Positions 10,311-39,309 of a DNA stretch of 64,000 bases are shown in pieces. A program made the translations under genes and the position numbers. Source of the DNA: Eunapius fragilis (taxonomy: Eukaryota > Porifera > Demospongiae > Spongillida > Spongillidae); the NCBI GenBank assembly GCA_963681505.1, contig OY811991.1, positions 496,001 through 560,000 of the forward strand. The letters run 5' to 3'. The notes below the pieces were generated by a model, which saw nothing but the letters and a program-made list of their open reading frames with translations, searched no databases and was not told where the DNA came from. Positions within the stretch are counted from its first letter, which is position 1. Every line of letters starts with the position of its first letter.

Positions 10311-12629
10311 ATGTCGCAAGTAGCTACATGCACACATATTTCTGGTGAACACAAAGCTGATTCTCTAGTTATCCGACTCGGACTGGACGAGCAAAGCCAA
10401 GTCCCAACAGACTTCGTGTTCAACAGCGAAGAAACAGAAGATGGAGGAGTGCGAGGTTGGGAGAAGTTGACCTTTGGATACTGAGCACGCGCATGTACAC
10501 TGTTTTTGTAGTGCCTGACCATCTCGGAAAGAGACAGCTACATGACATAACAATAGAGCAATACAGCTCGCCTCACTGGGAGGGGGTGAACGAGTGTGGA
10601 ACTACTACGCAGGAGCCAACACGAGTTAATTTCTTCTCTGGAATTCCAGCAGTAGCGTCTGTGAAAGGCATCCTTCACTTGTACAAGTATGCGTTATGCT
10701 GATGCTACATCATTGTCCTAACGTCCATTTAGGTCACCAGAGAAAACGCTGAGTGAGATGGTGTGTGTACTCTGTATACCAGCACAGATGAGGCTGTTGG
10801 ATATGCTAAACTTCTTATCGCCTGTGCTGTGAGTTTATACAAGGCTAGGCTATACTGTGTTCAGTACCCATTTCTAGAAAGACCATCACCAACATTCGAG
10901 TTGTCAGAGATGCTGCCCCCAATCAGTACATGATGCTACTCAAGTTCAAGACAAAGGTATGGGATTGGTGGTGGGGAGCCCCTTGTTGTCATGGGGATTG
11001 GTGGTGGGAAGCCCCTTGTTGTCATGGGGATTGGTGGTGGGAAGCCCCTTGTTGTCATGGGGATTGGTGGAGGGAGCCCCTTGTTGTCATGGGGATTGGT
11101 GGTGGGGAGCCCCTTGTTGTCATGGGGATCGGTGGTGGGAAGCCCCTTGTTGTCATGGGGATTGGTGGTGGGAGCCCCTTGTTGTCATGGGGATTAGTGG
11201 TGGGGAGCCCCTTGTTGTCATGGGGATTGGTGGTGGGAAGCCCCTTGTTGTCATGGGGATTGGTGGTGGGAGCCCCTTGTTGTCATGGGGATTGGTGGTG
11301 GGGAGCCCCTTGTTGTCATAAGAATTGGTGGTGGGAGCCCCTTGTTGTCATGGGGATTGGTGGTGGGAGCCCCTTGTTGTCATGGGGATTGGTGGTGGGA
11401 GCCCCTTGTTGTCATGGGGATTAGTGGTGGGGAGCCCCTTGTTGTCATGGGGATTGGTGGTGGGAAGCCCCTTGTTGTCATGGGGATTGGTGGTGGGAGC
11501 CCCTTGTTGTCATGGGGATTGGTGGTGGGGAGCCCCTTGTTGTCATAAGAATTGGTGGTGGGAGCCCCTTGTTGTCATGGGGATTGGTGGTGGGAGCCCC
11601 TTGTTGTCATGGGGATTGGTGGTGGGGAGTCCCTTGTTGTCATGGGGATTGGTGGTGGGAGCCCCTTGTTGTCATGGGGATTGGTGGTGGGAGCCCCTTG
11701 TTGTCATAAGAATTGGTGGTGGGGAGCCCCTTGTGAAGAGGAAGGAGAGTTGCACTCTCTTCCCCCCCCCCTCCCCTCCCTCACTGCCTTGCCAATTGGT
11801 TACAGGATGGTGCACACTCATTCTTCGTTGCCTACAATGGAAAACGATATAACTCTTTGGAGAAGGGCATATGCCAGTTGGCACACATCAGTAGGGTAGA
11901 AACTGTGAGGCCATTACACGGTGGAAGGAAAGGTCTTGTAGAATTACCCTCCTGCCCTGTGTGTTTGGAGCGTCTGGTAAGATGTTTGCCATACCTTGGT
12001 TGTCATTTAAAATCTCCTTCCCTCTCCCTCTCCCCCTCTTACCATACCCTCCCTCCCACCCTCTCCTCCTACCACACCCTCCCTCCCACCTTCTCCCTCT
12101 CCTCTATCCCTTACTAGGATGACAGTGTTCTCACTATCCTTTGCAACCACTCCTTTCATACCAACTGCCTTACACAATGGCAGGAGTCTACAACGTTAGT
12201 CACACCTCTAAATCACATCTACATCTTAAGGTCTATTGTTATTGCAGGTGTCCAGTCTGCAGGTATATGTATACCCCTGACCCTGTAGGCGGGGACAACA
12301 CATGTTCCTCATGTGACTCAAAAGAGGTGTGTGAGATGGTTGTCCATCCTTCCATCTCCCTCCACTTATGTCTCTCTCCTATACTTTCACTCACGTGATC
12401 AGGATCTATGGATCTGCCTCATATGCGGGGTGGTGGGGTGCGGTCGCTATGTGGGCGGACATGCCAACAAGTATGTACACCTGTTATCAGTTTGTTTTAT
12501 TGTGTGTGTGTGCCTACAGTCACTTTGTGGAGACCCAGCATACGTTTGCAATGCATCTTGATACAGGGAGAGTATGGGACTATGCTGGAGGTTAGGTGTG
12601 TGTGTGTGTGTGCATTTGTGTGTGTGTAT

Positions 12630-12677
<48 letters not shown>

Positions 12678-14496
12678 TGGTTATAGCATATAGCCCAACA
12701 TTACCCACATGCAGACAATTATGTGCACAGGCTGGTGCAGAACAAAAGTGATGGGAAGTTGGTGGAAGTGTCTGGAATGGCAGGAGGGGTTGGTTTAAAT
12801 GTCTGCCAGCCATGTGTCTAAATACCCATCACTTACAGGTTGCTGGTGAGGAGAAGATTGATTCAATACAGTTAGAGGTAAGCATGGGTGGAGGTGCCTT
12901 GTCTTTGTTCTTCACTCCTCCCTTTCCTTCTCCCCACTCAGTATACATACTTGCTTACAACACAATTGGAATCTCAGAGGTTGTTCTTTGAAGAGAAGAT
13001 TGCTAGGTTTGAAAAAGAAGCCAATGAACAGGTGGGTGTGGTTCGAGGTGTGGTCTGGGGGTTATGCTTTACATTCATCAGCTGGTGGCAGCTCAGTCAC
13101 GTTGTCGAGACATATTGACAGCCAAGGACGGATTGGAGGAAGAGGTGTCAGGACTGAGAAGGGAAAGGCAGGCCTCGGAGAAGAGACTTGGTCAAGTGAG
13201 GTCACTCAACCTGAGGTGTGTAAGCCACATGTGTGTTATGTCTGCAGCTACAAGATAAACTGAGCAAATTATCCCAGGAGCTGGTAGAGGAAAGAGAGGT
13301 TTGTGTAACAAGTGGGTGGAAGGTGTGGCCAACAGGTTAGCGATGTAGAGCATGATGGGCACCTGTCCCAGTGATGTAGAGCATGATGGGCACCTGTCCC
13401 AGTGATGTAGAGCATGATGGGCACCTGTCCCAGTGATGTAGAGCATGATGGGCACCTGTCCCAGCGATGTAGAGCATGATGGGCACCTGTCCCAGTGATG
13501 TAGAGCATGATGGGCACCTGTCCCAGTGATGTAGAGCATGATGGGCACCTGTCCCAGTGATGTAGAGCATGATGGGCACCTGTCCCAGTGATGTAGAGCA
13601 TGATGGGCACCTGTCCCAGTGATGTAGAGCATGATGGGCACCTGTCCCAGTGATGTAGAGCATGATGGGCACCTGTCCTAGTGATGTAGAGCATGATGGG
13701 CACCTGTCCCGGTGATGTAGAGCATGATGGGCACCTGCCCCAGTGATGTAGAGCATGATGGGCACCTGTCCCAGTGATGTAGAGCATGATGGGCACCTGT
13801 CCTAGTGATGTAGAGCATGATGGGCACCTGTCCCAGTGATGTAGAGCATGATGGGCACCTGTCCCAGTGATGTAGAGCATGATGGGCATATGTCCCAGTG
13901 ATCTGTGGACATATAAGAGAGGGCACAAAGGTTACGGTTATTCCAGGGCATAGACAAACCTTCTGAATGCAAATGTGGGAGGAATGGGGAGGAGGATGTA
14001 GTGAGGAATGGGGAGGAGGTGTAGTGAGAAATAGGGAAGAGGGTGCAGTGAGGAATGGGAGGAGGGTGTAGGGAGGAATGCAAATGGTGAGGGTACGTGA
14101 TCGGTTTTTTGCAGCTAAACAGATGTCTATCTGACAACCAGAAGTCATGGAAAGACAGGGTCAGTGTTCTAGAAGCTAAACTGGAGGATACCACGAAAAA
14201 GAAAGATGATGTAATGTACCCTCCCTTCTCTGATCCCTGATTAAGTAGTCTTTCTCACCTGGGCTTAGGAGATCCAGGACTTGAAGGACCAAGTGAGGGA
14301 TCTAATGTTCTATCTGGAGACACAGAAGAAGATTGAAGATAGTCCTGACAGTGCCAGACAGGTATTTGGGTGGGAGGGGATATGATGGAGGGAAACATAA
14401 CTATGGCTTCTACAGGAGATCCAGGAGGGACAGCTCGTAGTCACCCAGGCAGCACAACAGAAAACCACACCCAATCGTCGAAAAAAAAAGAAGTGA
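10311..14496 (+). CDS. BRAP: BRAP (BRCA1-associated protein / IMP), RING-UBP E3 ligase
   Basis: BRAP is a Ras-responsive E3 ligase that restrains the KSR-Raf-MEK scaffold and binds nuclear localisation signals in the cytoplasm. The start exon (10311 to about 10460) carries [15 protein letters not shown]. It continues with [20 protein letters not shown] and GILHLYK, an RRM-like BRAP2 domain ([39 protein letters not shown]), then a RING-H2 ([20 protein letters not shown], later CPVCR), a UBP zinc finger ([38 protein letters not shown]), and a coiled coil ([20 protein letters not shown] to [15 protein letters not shown]). The tail is [11 protein letters not shown] followed by RRKKKK and stop. 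The order and spacing match human BRAP end to end. Two introns hold large minisatellites. Confidence 0.96.
10957..11733. repeat. 32-33-bp minisatellite starting at a BRAP 5' splice site, about 24 copies
   Basis: The exon ending KFKTK stops at 10956 and the intron begins GTATGGGATTGG. That is the first copy of a unit otherwise reading GTCATGGGGATTGG and ending AGCCCCTTGTT. Variants carrying CATAAGAATTGG occur near 11318, 11546 and 11708; the first two are 228 bp apart within a repeated 7-unit block. The intron ends at a normal TTACAG near 11805. Confidence 0.95.
12594..12675. repeat. (TG)n microsatellite in BRAP intron
   Basis: TG repeat with a few interruptions, starting 3-8 bp after the exon ending [10 protein letters not shown]. 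Confidence 0.95.
13340..13897. repeat. 31-bp minisatellite, 18 copies, in BRAP intron
   Basis: Units read GATGTAGAGCATGATGGGCA then CCTGTCCCAGT, with few substitutions. The reverse strand is open in all three frames because 31 is not a multiple of 3 and the unit lacks stops. Those long frames are not genes. Confidence 0.96.
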
Positions 14497-14582
14497 CTAA
14501 TAATAAACACACAGACTTAATAATGTATAGTTCTTTGTTGACCATCCATTCATCAGTTCATCATATGCACACACACACATAA
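14497..14582. other. Convergent 3' ends of BRAP and ALKBH4
   Basis: Only 86 bp separate the two stop codons, so the 3' UTRs must abut or overlap. Confidence 0.7.
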
Positions 14583-15502
14583 CTACACTGCCAAGTTAGT
14601 GGGGCTACCACTGTATCCACTAGCTATCCTCAGGACTTCATGTCCTATACTTTCTTGTTTACCTCCTGCAAGGAATTCATCTGAGAGCTCCCGGAGCGTG
14701 ATACCAACTCGACGTCCCACTATGTGCTCACGCTTGATGGAATGCAGCCATTCGTATCGCGCCGCACCTTGCACCACCAGCAGTGACCTTTTTGGTAAGG
14801 GTATGTGTATCTCCATTGAAGCTGAGAGATTTGTGAAAGTCATCACTGTCGATGAAAGCAGTGTGATTGTAACCAGCCTGGGCCCCCAGATCCAGGAGTC
14901 ATCCATGTGTGGGGCAATGGTAGAGCCCCTCTCTGGGCAGTATTCCAAGTTACAGAGCTCCACAGGGTTAAATGTCGTTAGATCAGGTACGCAAGCCTGC
15001 ATGGAGCTAACCAGCGACTTGCTGAAAGCTGGGAGTCCTGTGAAGTGACCCAACTGGGCCTTTCTTAGCTTGAAATTCACCTTAATGCCATAATCCTGCA
15101 ATCACAGCCACGCAGAGGTAAAGGATCGTTACGTGGGCGATGGTCGCATGCATGCGATCTTGCCTGTTTTTTCCTTCCTTCCTGCGACCCCACCCATTGA
15201 GACGTATCAATGGCAGTCACCACCTCCTCCTCTCCTTTCTGTGTTAGAAAGTCCTTCACTACTAGCGTGCCTCCAAAACTGTTGCAACTATCTTCCCCGG
15301 CCAGTACGGGTACAGTGACGCAGGAGGAGGAACATGCGTACAGTGGCGGGTCTTCACGGCTTGGGACAATATCTGGCGATAGCTTGCCACAATTATGACA
15401 TTGGTACAGAGTGTGTTGTACTTTGGGCCAAACTGCCGGCACCGCCCCTGCTTTTTCGCACACCAAACACGTCCGTATACCCTTACAGTTGCACCCGCTC
15501 AT
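14583..15502 (-). CDS. ALKBH4: ALKBH4, Fe(II)/2-oxoglutarate dioxygenase
   Basis: ALKBH4 removes methyl groups from actin Lys84 and is implicated in DNA N6-methyladenine. Two exons, 15164-15502 and 14583-15095, encode 283 aa (human 302). The start MSGCNCKGIRTCLVCEK carries the Cys-rich N-terminal cluster typical of ALKBH4. Exon 2 begins DYGIKVNF and holds CNLEYCPERGS, the iron-binding H-x-D in APHMDDSWIWG, the second iron His in WLHSIKREHI, and the 2-oxoglutarate Arg in RRVGITLREL. The intron is GC-AG rather than GT-AG. An alternative start 7 codons upstream (MRSCQRV) is possible; the chosen Met matches the family start. Confidence 0.95.
15096..15163 (-). other. GC-AG intron of ALKBH4
   Basis: On the minus strand the exon ends AAACAG and the intron begins GCAAGATCG and ends GATTGCAG. 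Splicing here restores the ALKBH4 frame exactly (KKQ then DYGIKV). No GT donor nearby keeps the frame. Confidence 0.85.
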
Positions 15503-15619
15503 CACACGTTGACATGACCTCATGCATACACGATATGCACTATAAAGTCACGTGCAATCATCCTAACCCCTCCCCCCGACCCTCCCAGCTCCCAGCTTAC
15601 TGTCCATTCGCTCGTCACG
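15503..15619. promoter_or_regulatory. Divergent promoter between ALKBH4 and ATXN2
   Basis: 117 bp separate the two divergent start codons. It contains TATAAAGTCACG near 15541, a possible core element. Confidence 0.5.
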
Positions 15620-16911
15620 ATGGAACAGAGGCCGAGGAAGAATAGGGGTAGCAGTCAGAGGTAAGGACGTGTAGGGGATCTAGCCTGCTTTTTGAGCTGG
15701 TCTTTGTATTACCAATAGAAGTTCAAATCCTTCGTCGAATAAGTCACCCATGGTAGGCGAGACGTCCACATCCCGGTTTATAATTAAAAGCGTGTTTGTC
15801 TTTTTATTTAAGCGGGGGTCGTATACCAATGAAGCATTGGTTGCTGAAGTCCCCGGTCTGTTGGTACGTAGTGTGGAGGTGGTGGTGATGGTGGTGGTGG
15901 TGGTGGTGGTGGTGGTGTGTGTGTGTGTGCATGTGTGAGTGTATGTGTGTGTGTGGAATAGAGTAGACTTGTACTTGTTGGGTTCTATCCTTTCGTTAGG
16001 GCTTTGTGGTAGAAGCCACCACGCGAGAAGGCACTGTGTATGAAGGTGTACTCACAGCCATCTCTCCTGACGTAAGGCAGCTATCATGTGTTCCTGCTGT
16101 GTGTACAGATTCTTATCAAACCATATGCTAACACCCTTCCAGTTGGACATTATCCTAGAACTGGCGCATATCAAAACAGAGAAGGTTGGAATTAGAAGAG
16201 AATTTTGACATGCTAACAATATGTACACACAACACATGTATACACCATCACAACATACATGTACACATAAAAACACACGTACTAAATGTTTACAAAACTG
16301 GGCAGTTTCACTATCACCACACCCATCCACACATGCACACACACTCACACATTTGCATTTTACAGTTGGTAATGCATGCACAAAGCTTAATACCATGTGT
16401 TGCGTTCATTCCAGCTGTCCCGTGAAAATGTCCAGAAGTCTTTGGCACTAAAGTTCTGTGATATTGTAACAGTAACAGCCAAGGTGACCTCCAATCCATC
16501 TATGGAACAGAAAGGTCTGAACATCATATATACATTGGAAGTGGTTTAAATACTAGTATAAATATGCTAGAGGGTTTGAAGCTGGACAGAGACATAAGCA
16601 GCTGTGCTGGGTCCTCTACATCACGGGAGCTACAGGTGAGCTGTCCTCCTGGGCCTCTTGTGGCAGCCACCACTCCTGCTAACATCACTGGTGACTGTCT
16701 CTGCTGTCAACCTGTTCACTCTATTTTAGCCTTTCACTGACTTTGAAGAGAGTGAAAATAATGCAAAGATTAACCTTGGTCTAGATGGTGTAAGGGCTGG
16801 GAACCTGGGGCAGGCTATTGGTGGTATGTTAATTAACACTTTCAATTTTAATTACTCCCATGTTAGAGTGGGTGGGGTCCTGAAGAAATGTGGAGAGAAA
16901 ATGAAGAAAAG

Positions 16912-16957
<46 letters not shown>

Positions 16958-19697
16958 TGGGGCTGATGTTAGGACTGTAAGGTGTTATACAACATCCTCA
17001 CCTCCAGTTCAACGTACAGTCTACATATGATGAAAGCCTTATACAGTACACGTGAGTTATTACATAAAAGTTTGTGTATTAACCCTTTGAACACTATTTG
17101 TGTATTGACACTAATATTCTGTGTGCAACTCTTCTGCAGAACACCACTAGAAAGGGCAGACACTGAGGAATTCAGGAAGAAGGAAGCAAGGGCAGAAAGA
17201 CTAGCGTCTGAGATAGAAAACGTAAGGAGTTAAGATTGCTGGCAGTATATCCATCCTAACCTCCACCCTAACCTCCACCCTAACCTCCACCCTAACCTCC
17301 ACCCTAACCTCCACCCTAACCTCCACCCTAACCTCCACCCTAACCTCCACCCTAACCTTTTTTTTTCTCCTTCCCCAGAAGCAGGATTGGCCTGCTTTGA
17401 ATGACAATATTGAGAGTACTGAAGAAGAGAGGTAAGTTACCATGGAGACATTGTGTCATCGCTGAAAGCTTTTATTTTTTACCTACTCAGGTTTAGTGCA
17501 GTTATGGGTTCCCAGACCTATGCAAATATGGGTCCCCAGTCCTCATGTCCAGAAACGAACAGGTAATAAATGTTGTCACCTGACCTTGCCACCTGACTAG
17601 CCTTTATCTATGACATGCAGCAAGCTGTCAGATACATCTGTGAGCAAAGACATACTTGTTGTGGCACTTGGAACTGCTGGTGCCCAGACCAAGCTTGTTC
17701 AACCCACTGATGTGGTAAGAAGTGATCACTAGGTCTGGGCACTGTATTGTCCTGTTTGGTTGATTATGTAGATGATACCATCAAGCGAGTCTGAAGGTGA
17801 CCATGTGCCACAAGGTATGGAAGAAGAGGGGGAGGGGAGGAGTGGAATAAGGAGAAGGGAGGAATGGGAATGTGGATAGGGGAGGATGTGGAGTGAGGAG
17901 AGGGGGAAGAATGGAGTGAGGAGAGGTGGAGTGTGGAGAGAGGGAGGAGTGGAGTGAGGAGAGGGGAATGGAGTGAGGAGAGGGGGTGGAGTGAGGAGAG
18001 GGGGTGGAGTGAGGAGAGGAGAGTGGAGTGAGGAGAGTGGAGTGAGGAGAGGGGAGTGGAGTGAGGAGAGGGGAGTGGAGTGAGGAGAGGGGAGTGGAGT
18101 GAGGAGAGGGGAGTGGAGTGAGGAGAGGAGGAGTGGAGTGAGGAGAGTGGAGTGGAGTGAGGAGAGGGGGAGTGGAGTGAGGAGAGGGGAGTGGAGTGAG
18201 GAGAGGGGAGTGGAGTGAGGAGAGGAGGAGAGGAGTGAGGAGAGTGGAGTGGAGTGAGGAGAGGGGGAGTGGAGTGAGGAGAGGGGAGTGAGTGAGGAGA
18301 GGGGAGTGGAGTGAGGAGAGGAGGAGTGGAGTGAGGAGAGGGGAGTGGAGTGAGGAGAGGGGAGTGGAGTGAGGAGAGGAGTGGAGTGAGGAGAGTGGAG
18401 TGGAGTGAGGAGAGGGGGAGTGGAGTGAGGAGAGGGGAGTGGAGTGAGGAGAGGGGAGTGGAGTGAGGAGAGGAGGAGTGGAGTGAGGAGAGTGGAGTGG
18501 AGTGAGGAGAGGGGGAGTGGAGTGAGGAGAGGGGGAGTGGAGTGAGGAGAGGGGAGTGGAATGAGGAGAGGGGGAGGAGGGGAGTGTGGAGAGTGCAATA
18601 TGTTACTACAGTGTACCTAACTCAGCGAATGGTGACACAAACTTTGGAGATGCCAAAGAAGGAGACAAGAACAAGGATGAGTGAGTGTGCCATTTTTGTT
18701 CATTGCCTTCTAATCATGTGTGCAACCCCTATTGGTCTATTGGTCTATTGGTAACATTCTGGGTCACATGATAACACGGTATTACCAAAAACGCAGTGTG
18801 ATTAAGGCATTTCAGTTAAATCCTTCAGCCAAGGAATTCACACCATCAGTTTCAGCCAAAGAATTCACGCCATTGGGAGAGCTGGTGTTGTCCCCCTCTT
18901 CTGCCCTACAGGTGGGTGCTATGAACACAACCAGTAATCCTTCCAGTAATCCTTCTATTCCCCAGAGTACCATCATGTCTCCTTTACAAAGTCCCCAGAC
19001 CTTTTATAGTCCAAATAAAGGACGTTTTTCAAGTTTTCCAAAGCCCCGCCCACGGCCATTTTTCAGCCCAGATTCACCTATGGTTTCTACACCAACAGGC
19101 TACATGTACCAGAGTCCTTCTGTATCTGTGTCCCCACAGCCTCTGGTGAGGCCATTTGTGCCTGGTCCAGTGGTGATGCCAGGACCATATGCAATGCCAG
19201 GGGTATTGTCCCCACACCAACAGGTACAAAGTGCGTTGTCATGGTATCTGTTATTGATGCAATATGTTTGCTTGTAGCTCTTCACAGGCAAAATGATGGA
19301 GTTTGTTCCCCAAGTTATGCGTATGTGTCATTTTGAGGGCTTGGTTACAAGCTTGCCAAACTTCCCCACCCCCTCCCCCTAGCAACTATGGGGCAGATGG
19401 CTGGCCAATCGCAACACTACATTGGTTCCCTGGGGCAACCTGGGCAGCCATTTCCTGTTCCCCCACAGGTGGGTGGGTACCTGAAGGGGGAGGGGTTGTT
19501 GAACATATTGTTGTGGTTCCACAGATGATCCAAGCAAACCAGCAGTTATTCTATGTGCCTCAGGGAACAGTACCGAATTTTGTTCCTGCTGCTCAACCAG
19601 GAGGAGGTGAGCATGTCCTTGAAAGTCTATTGGAGCTCATTGACCCCTCCCCTCTTCCTCCCCAGTGATGCCTCAATTCCTTATGTTTCGCAAATAA
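15620..19697 (+). CDS. ATXN2: Ataxin-2 homologue
   Basis: Ataxin-2 is an RNA-binding protein of stress granules that tunes translation and polyA metabolism through poly(A)-binding protein. The start exon MEQRPRKNRGSSQ (15620) is short. The Lsm domain follows: YTNEALVAEVPGLL, GFVVEATTREGTVYEG, VLTAISPDLDIILELAH, FCDIVTVTA. LsmAD comes next: DESLIQYTTPLERADTEEF and KKEARAERLASEIEN (about 17140-17222). Downstream is Ser/Pro/Gln-rich, with a PAM2 motif LNPSAKEFTP immediately followed by a second SAKEFTP (about 18811-18880). The tail is Pro/Gln-rich (SPQPLVRPFVPGP; QHYIGSLGQPGQPF; NQQLFYVPQG) and ends PQFLMFRK. There is no polyglutamine tract. Several introns hold arrays. Confidence 0.95.
15873..15948. 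repeat. GGT/GT-rich simple repeat in ATXN2 intron
   Basis: (GGT)n then (GT)n begins about 7 bp after the donor GTACGT that follows the exon ending EVPGLL. Confidence 0.9.
16912..16954. repeat. (GT)n starting at an ATXN2 5' splice site
   Basis: The exon ending WRENEEK is followed directly by GTATGTGTGTG and about 20 GT units. Confidence 0.93.
17251..17357. repeat. 12-bp CCTAACCTCCAC minisatellite, 9 copies
   Basis: Perfect tandem 12-mers occupy most of a 150-bp ATXN2 intron and run into its polypyrimidine tract. The unit includes CCCTAA. Confidence 0.96.
17820..18590. repeat. 770-bp polypurine minisatellite (GGAGTGGAGTGAGGAGAGGG)
   Basis: About 40 imperfect copies of an 18-20-bp unit are almost pure purine on the plus strand. 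They lie in the ATXN2 intron between the exons ending GDHVPQ and starting VPNSANGD. The minus strand reads one long Ser/Pro/Leu/His frame, which is compositional. Confidence 0.95.
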
Positions 19698-19926
19698 CCA
19701 TATTTATGTTCAAGGTTAGTGGGTGTGGCTACATAGTTGTGAGACCTAATCACCACCACTACCCAGGAGGTTGACTGGAGCAGGTGTGAAGGGTGTCTAG
19801 GAGAAATTGTTGATTTTAGACATTTGATCATGCACATATTGTACACACATTGTACACGCACACAAACACACACACACACAAACACTATGACAATTGCTAC
19901 ACAATTACCACCAAAGGTGGTGTGAT

Positions 19927-20819
19927 CTATGACAAAAAGACTGAAAGGAACACTAGAACAGCTATGACAATCAGAAACTTTGTGATCCTTTGTTGCTGTT
20001 CTCTCTGACGTGGGTCTTCCATCGCTGCTATTGCAATGGTTACCATGAGACAACAAGCACCCTACATAACCGCTCACCTCCTTGAGGCTGTGGTTGCAAT
20101 TGTGGACCAAACGCTTGGAGAAGTGGCTACAGCGAACAAGTAAATAGACACGAGGCTACCACAAACGTGTTACAATTACCATGCCGAGCATAGTGAATGG
20201 GAATGCTCCTATTCCGAAGGAAACGTGTATACCGTTCATTCCGTAACCCTGCTCGTGACAGAAGGCAAAAGTGGGAGTATGAAGTGTTTTTCGGTTACTG
20301 TAGCTAGCTAGCTCCTTACATCTCCAGCTGCTGGTTGAGCTGCTGGCTCTTCGCGCTGTCCAGGTGGCCGTGGAGGGGCCTTGTCCCTATTAGCATAACA
20401 AATAAATTGGTCAGCTTCGGATTTTATCGCTCTGTCCCATACCTTGGATCCTCCCGTTTGGCCGACCCTCTGCCGTATAGTGGAATTAGTCGGTCTTTGT
20501 CGATGGCCGATTTACAAACCGGACAAGTGGCACCGTTCGGACGAGTTTCCATCCACTGGATAGAGAGTTATAGTGAAATTGTACTGGTTTAAGGTAAGTA
20601 CTCACTCACTCTGTGTATACATGGCCAACTGGAATTCAAGACGTAGGAAAACATTTTATTTAAATAAAAAAAGATACATTCTACGGTTATAACTGACCAG
20701 AAGAGGTGGCCACACAAGCTAACCACCGCTTCCTTCGCCTGGTCGAAACATATGTTGCATTCGTAGACTCCTGTGTCACTTTTCCGCTCCTCATCGGCGG
20801 AAGATGAAGGTGTAGCCAT
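19927..20819 (-). CDS. RNF185: RNF185/RNF5 ER-anchored RING E3 ubiquitin ligase
   Basis: RNF185 and RNF5 are tail-anchored ligases acting in ER-associated degradation. Minus-strand exons: [20 protein letters not shown] then [20 protein letters not shown] (to about 20693); a 19-nt microexon (20610-20628) adding [27 protein letters not shown] and [16 protein letters not shown] (about 20448-20560); [30 protein letters not shown] (about 20180-20235); [16 protein letters not shown]; and a last exon ending with the single membrane helix [16 protein letters not shown]. All eight RING zinc ligands (C3HC4) are present only if the microexon is used. In-frame Met codons exist upstream of 20819, but this start fits the family. 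Confidence 0.93.
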
Positions 20820-20953
20820 ATTAGCCCAAACGCGTGTCACGTGACCAATTAATCTTTCTGCTGTCATGACGTTTGAAGGGGCTGTAACCGAAGATAGGCG
20901 CAAAAAGTGAACAATTTTTTACAGTGTCAAGATACTTAACATGACAGCCTAGT
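20820..20953. promoter_or_regulatory. Divergent promoter between RNF185 and HECTD4-like gene
   Basis: 134 bp between divergent start codons. A three-codon upstream reading frame (ATG ACA GCC TAG, 20941-20952) ends one base before the HECTD4-like ATG. Confidence 0.5.
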
Positions 20954-39218
<18,265 letters not shown>

Positions 39219-39309
39219 TATTATATATATCTATAGTGTGTTTTTTTTCTTCTTTTTTTAGTATTGTATTGTGCACCATGTGTAACACATCTCGTACATT
39301 GCCAAGCAT
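39219..39309. other. Convergent 3' ends of HECTD4-like and isochorismatase-like genes
   Basis: 91 bp between stop codons, including AT-rich ATATTATATATATC and a T-rich run. Confidence 0.6.

Noticed and set aside
10930..11899. Overlapping plus-strand frames with repeated Gly-Gly-Gly, Trp-Trp and Leu-Ser-Trp-Gly
   Set aside because: Product of the BRAP minisatellite in three frames, interrupting the recognised BRAP coding sequence as an intron.
13192..14194. Long minus-strand frames of 130-219 residues with a repeating [12 protein letters not shown] pattern
   Set aside because: They translate the 31-bp BRAP intron minisatellite; all three frames are open and the sequence has no relation to a known protein.
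14797..15048. Plus-strand frame over ALKBH4
   Set aside because: Antisense to the catalytic exon of ALKBH4; no independent support.
17729..18598. 289-residue minus-strand frame made of Ser, Pro, Leu, His and Thr
   Set aside because: Translation of the polypurine array in the ATXN2 intron; no start context or flanking exons on that strand.
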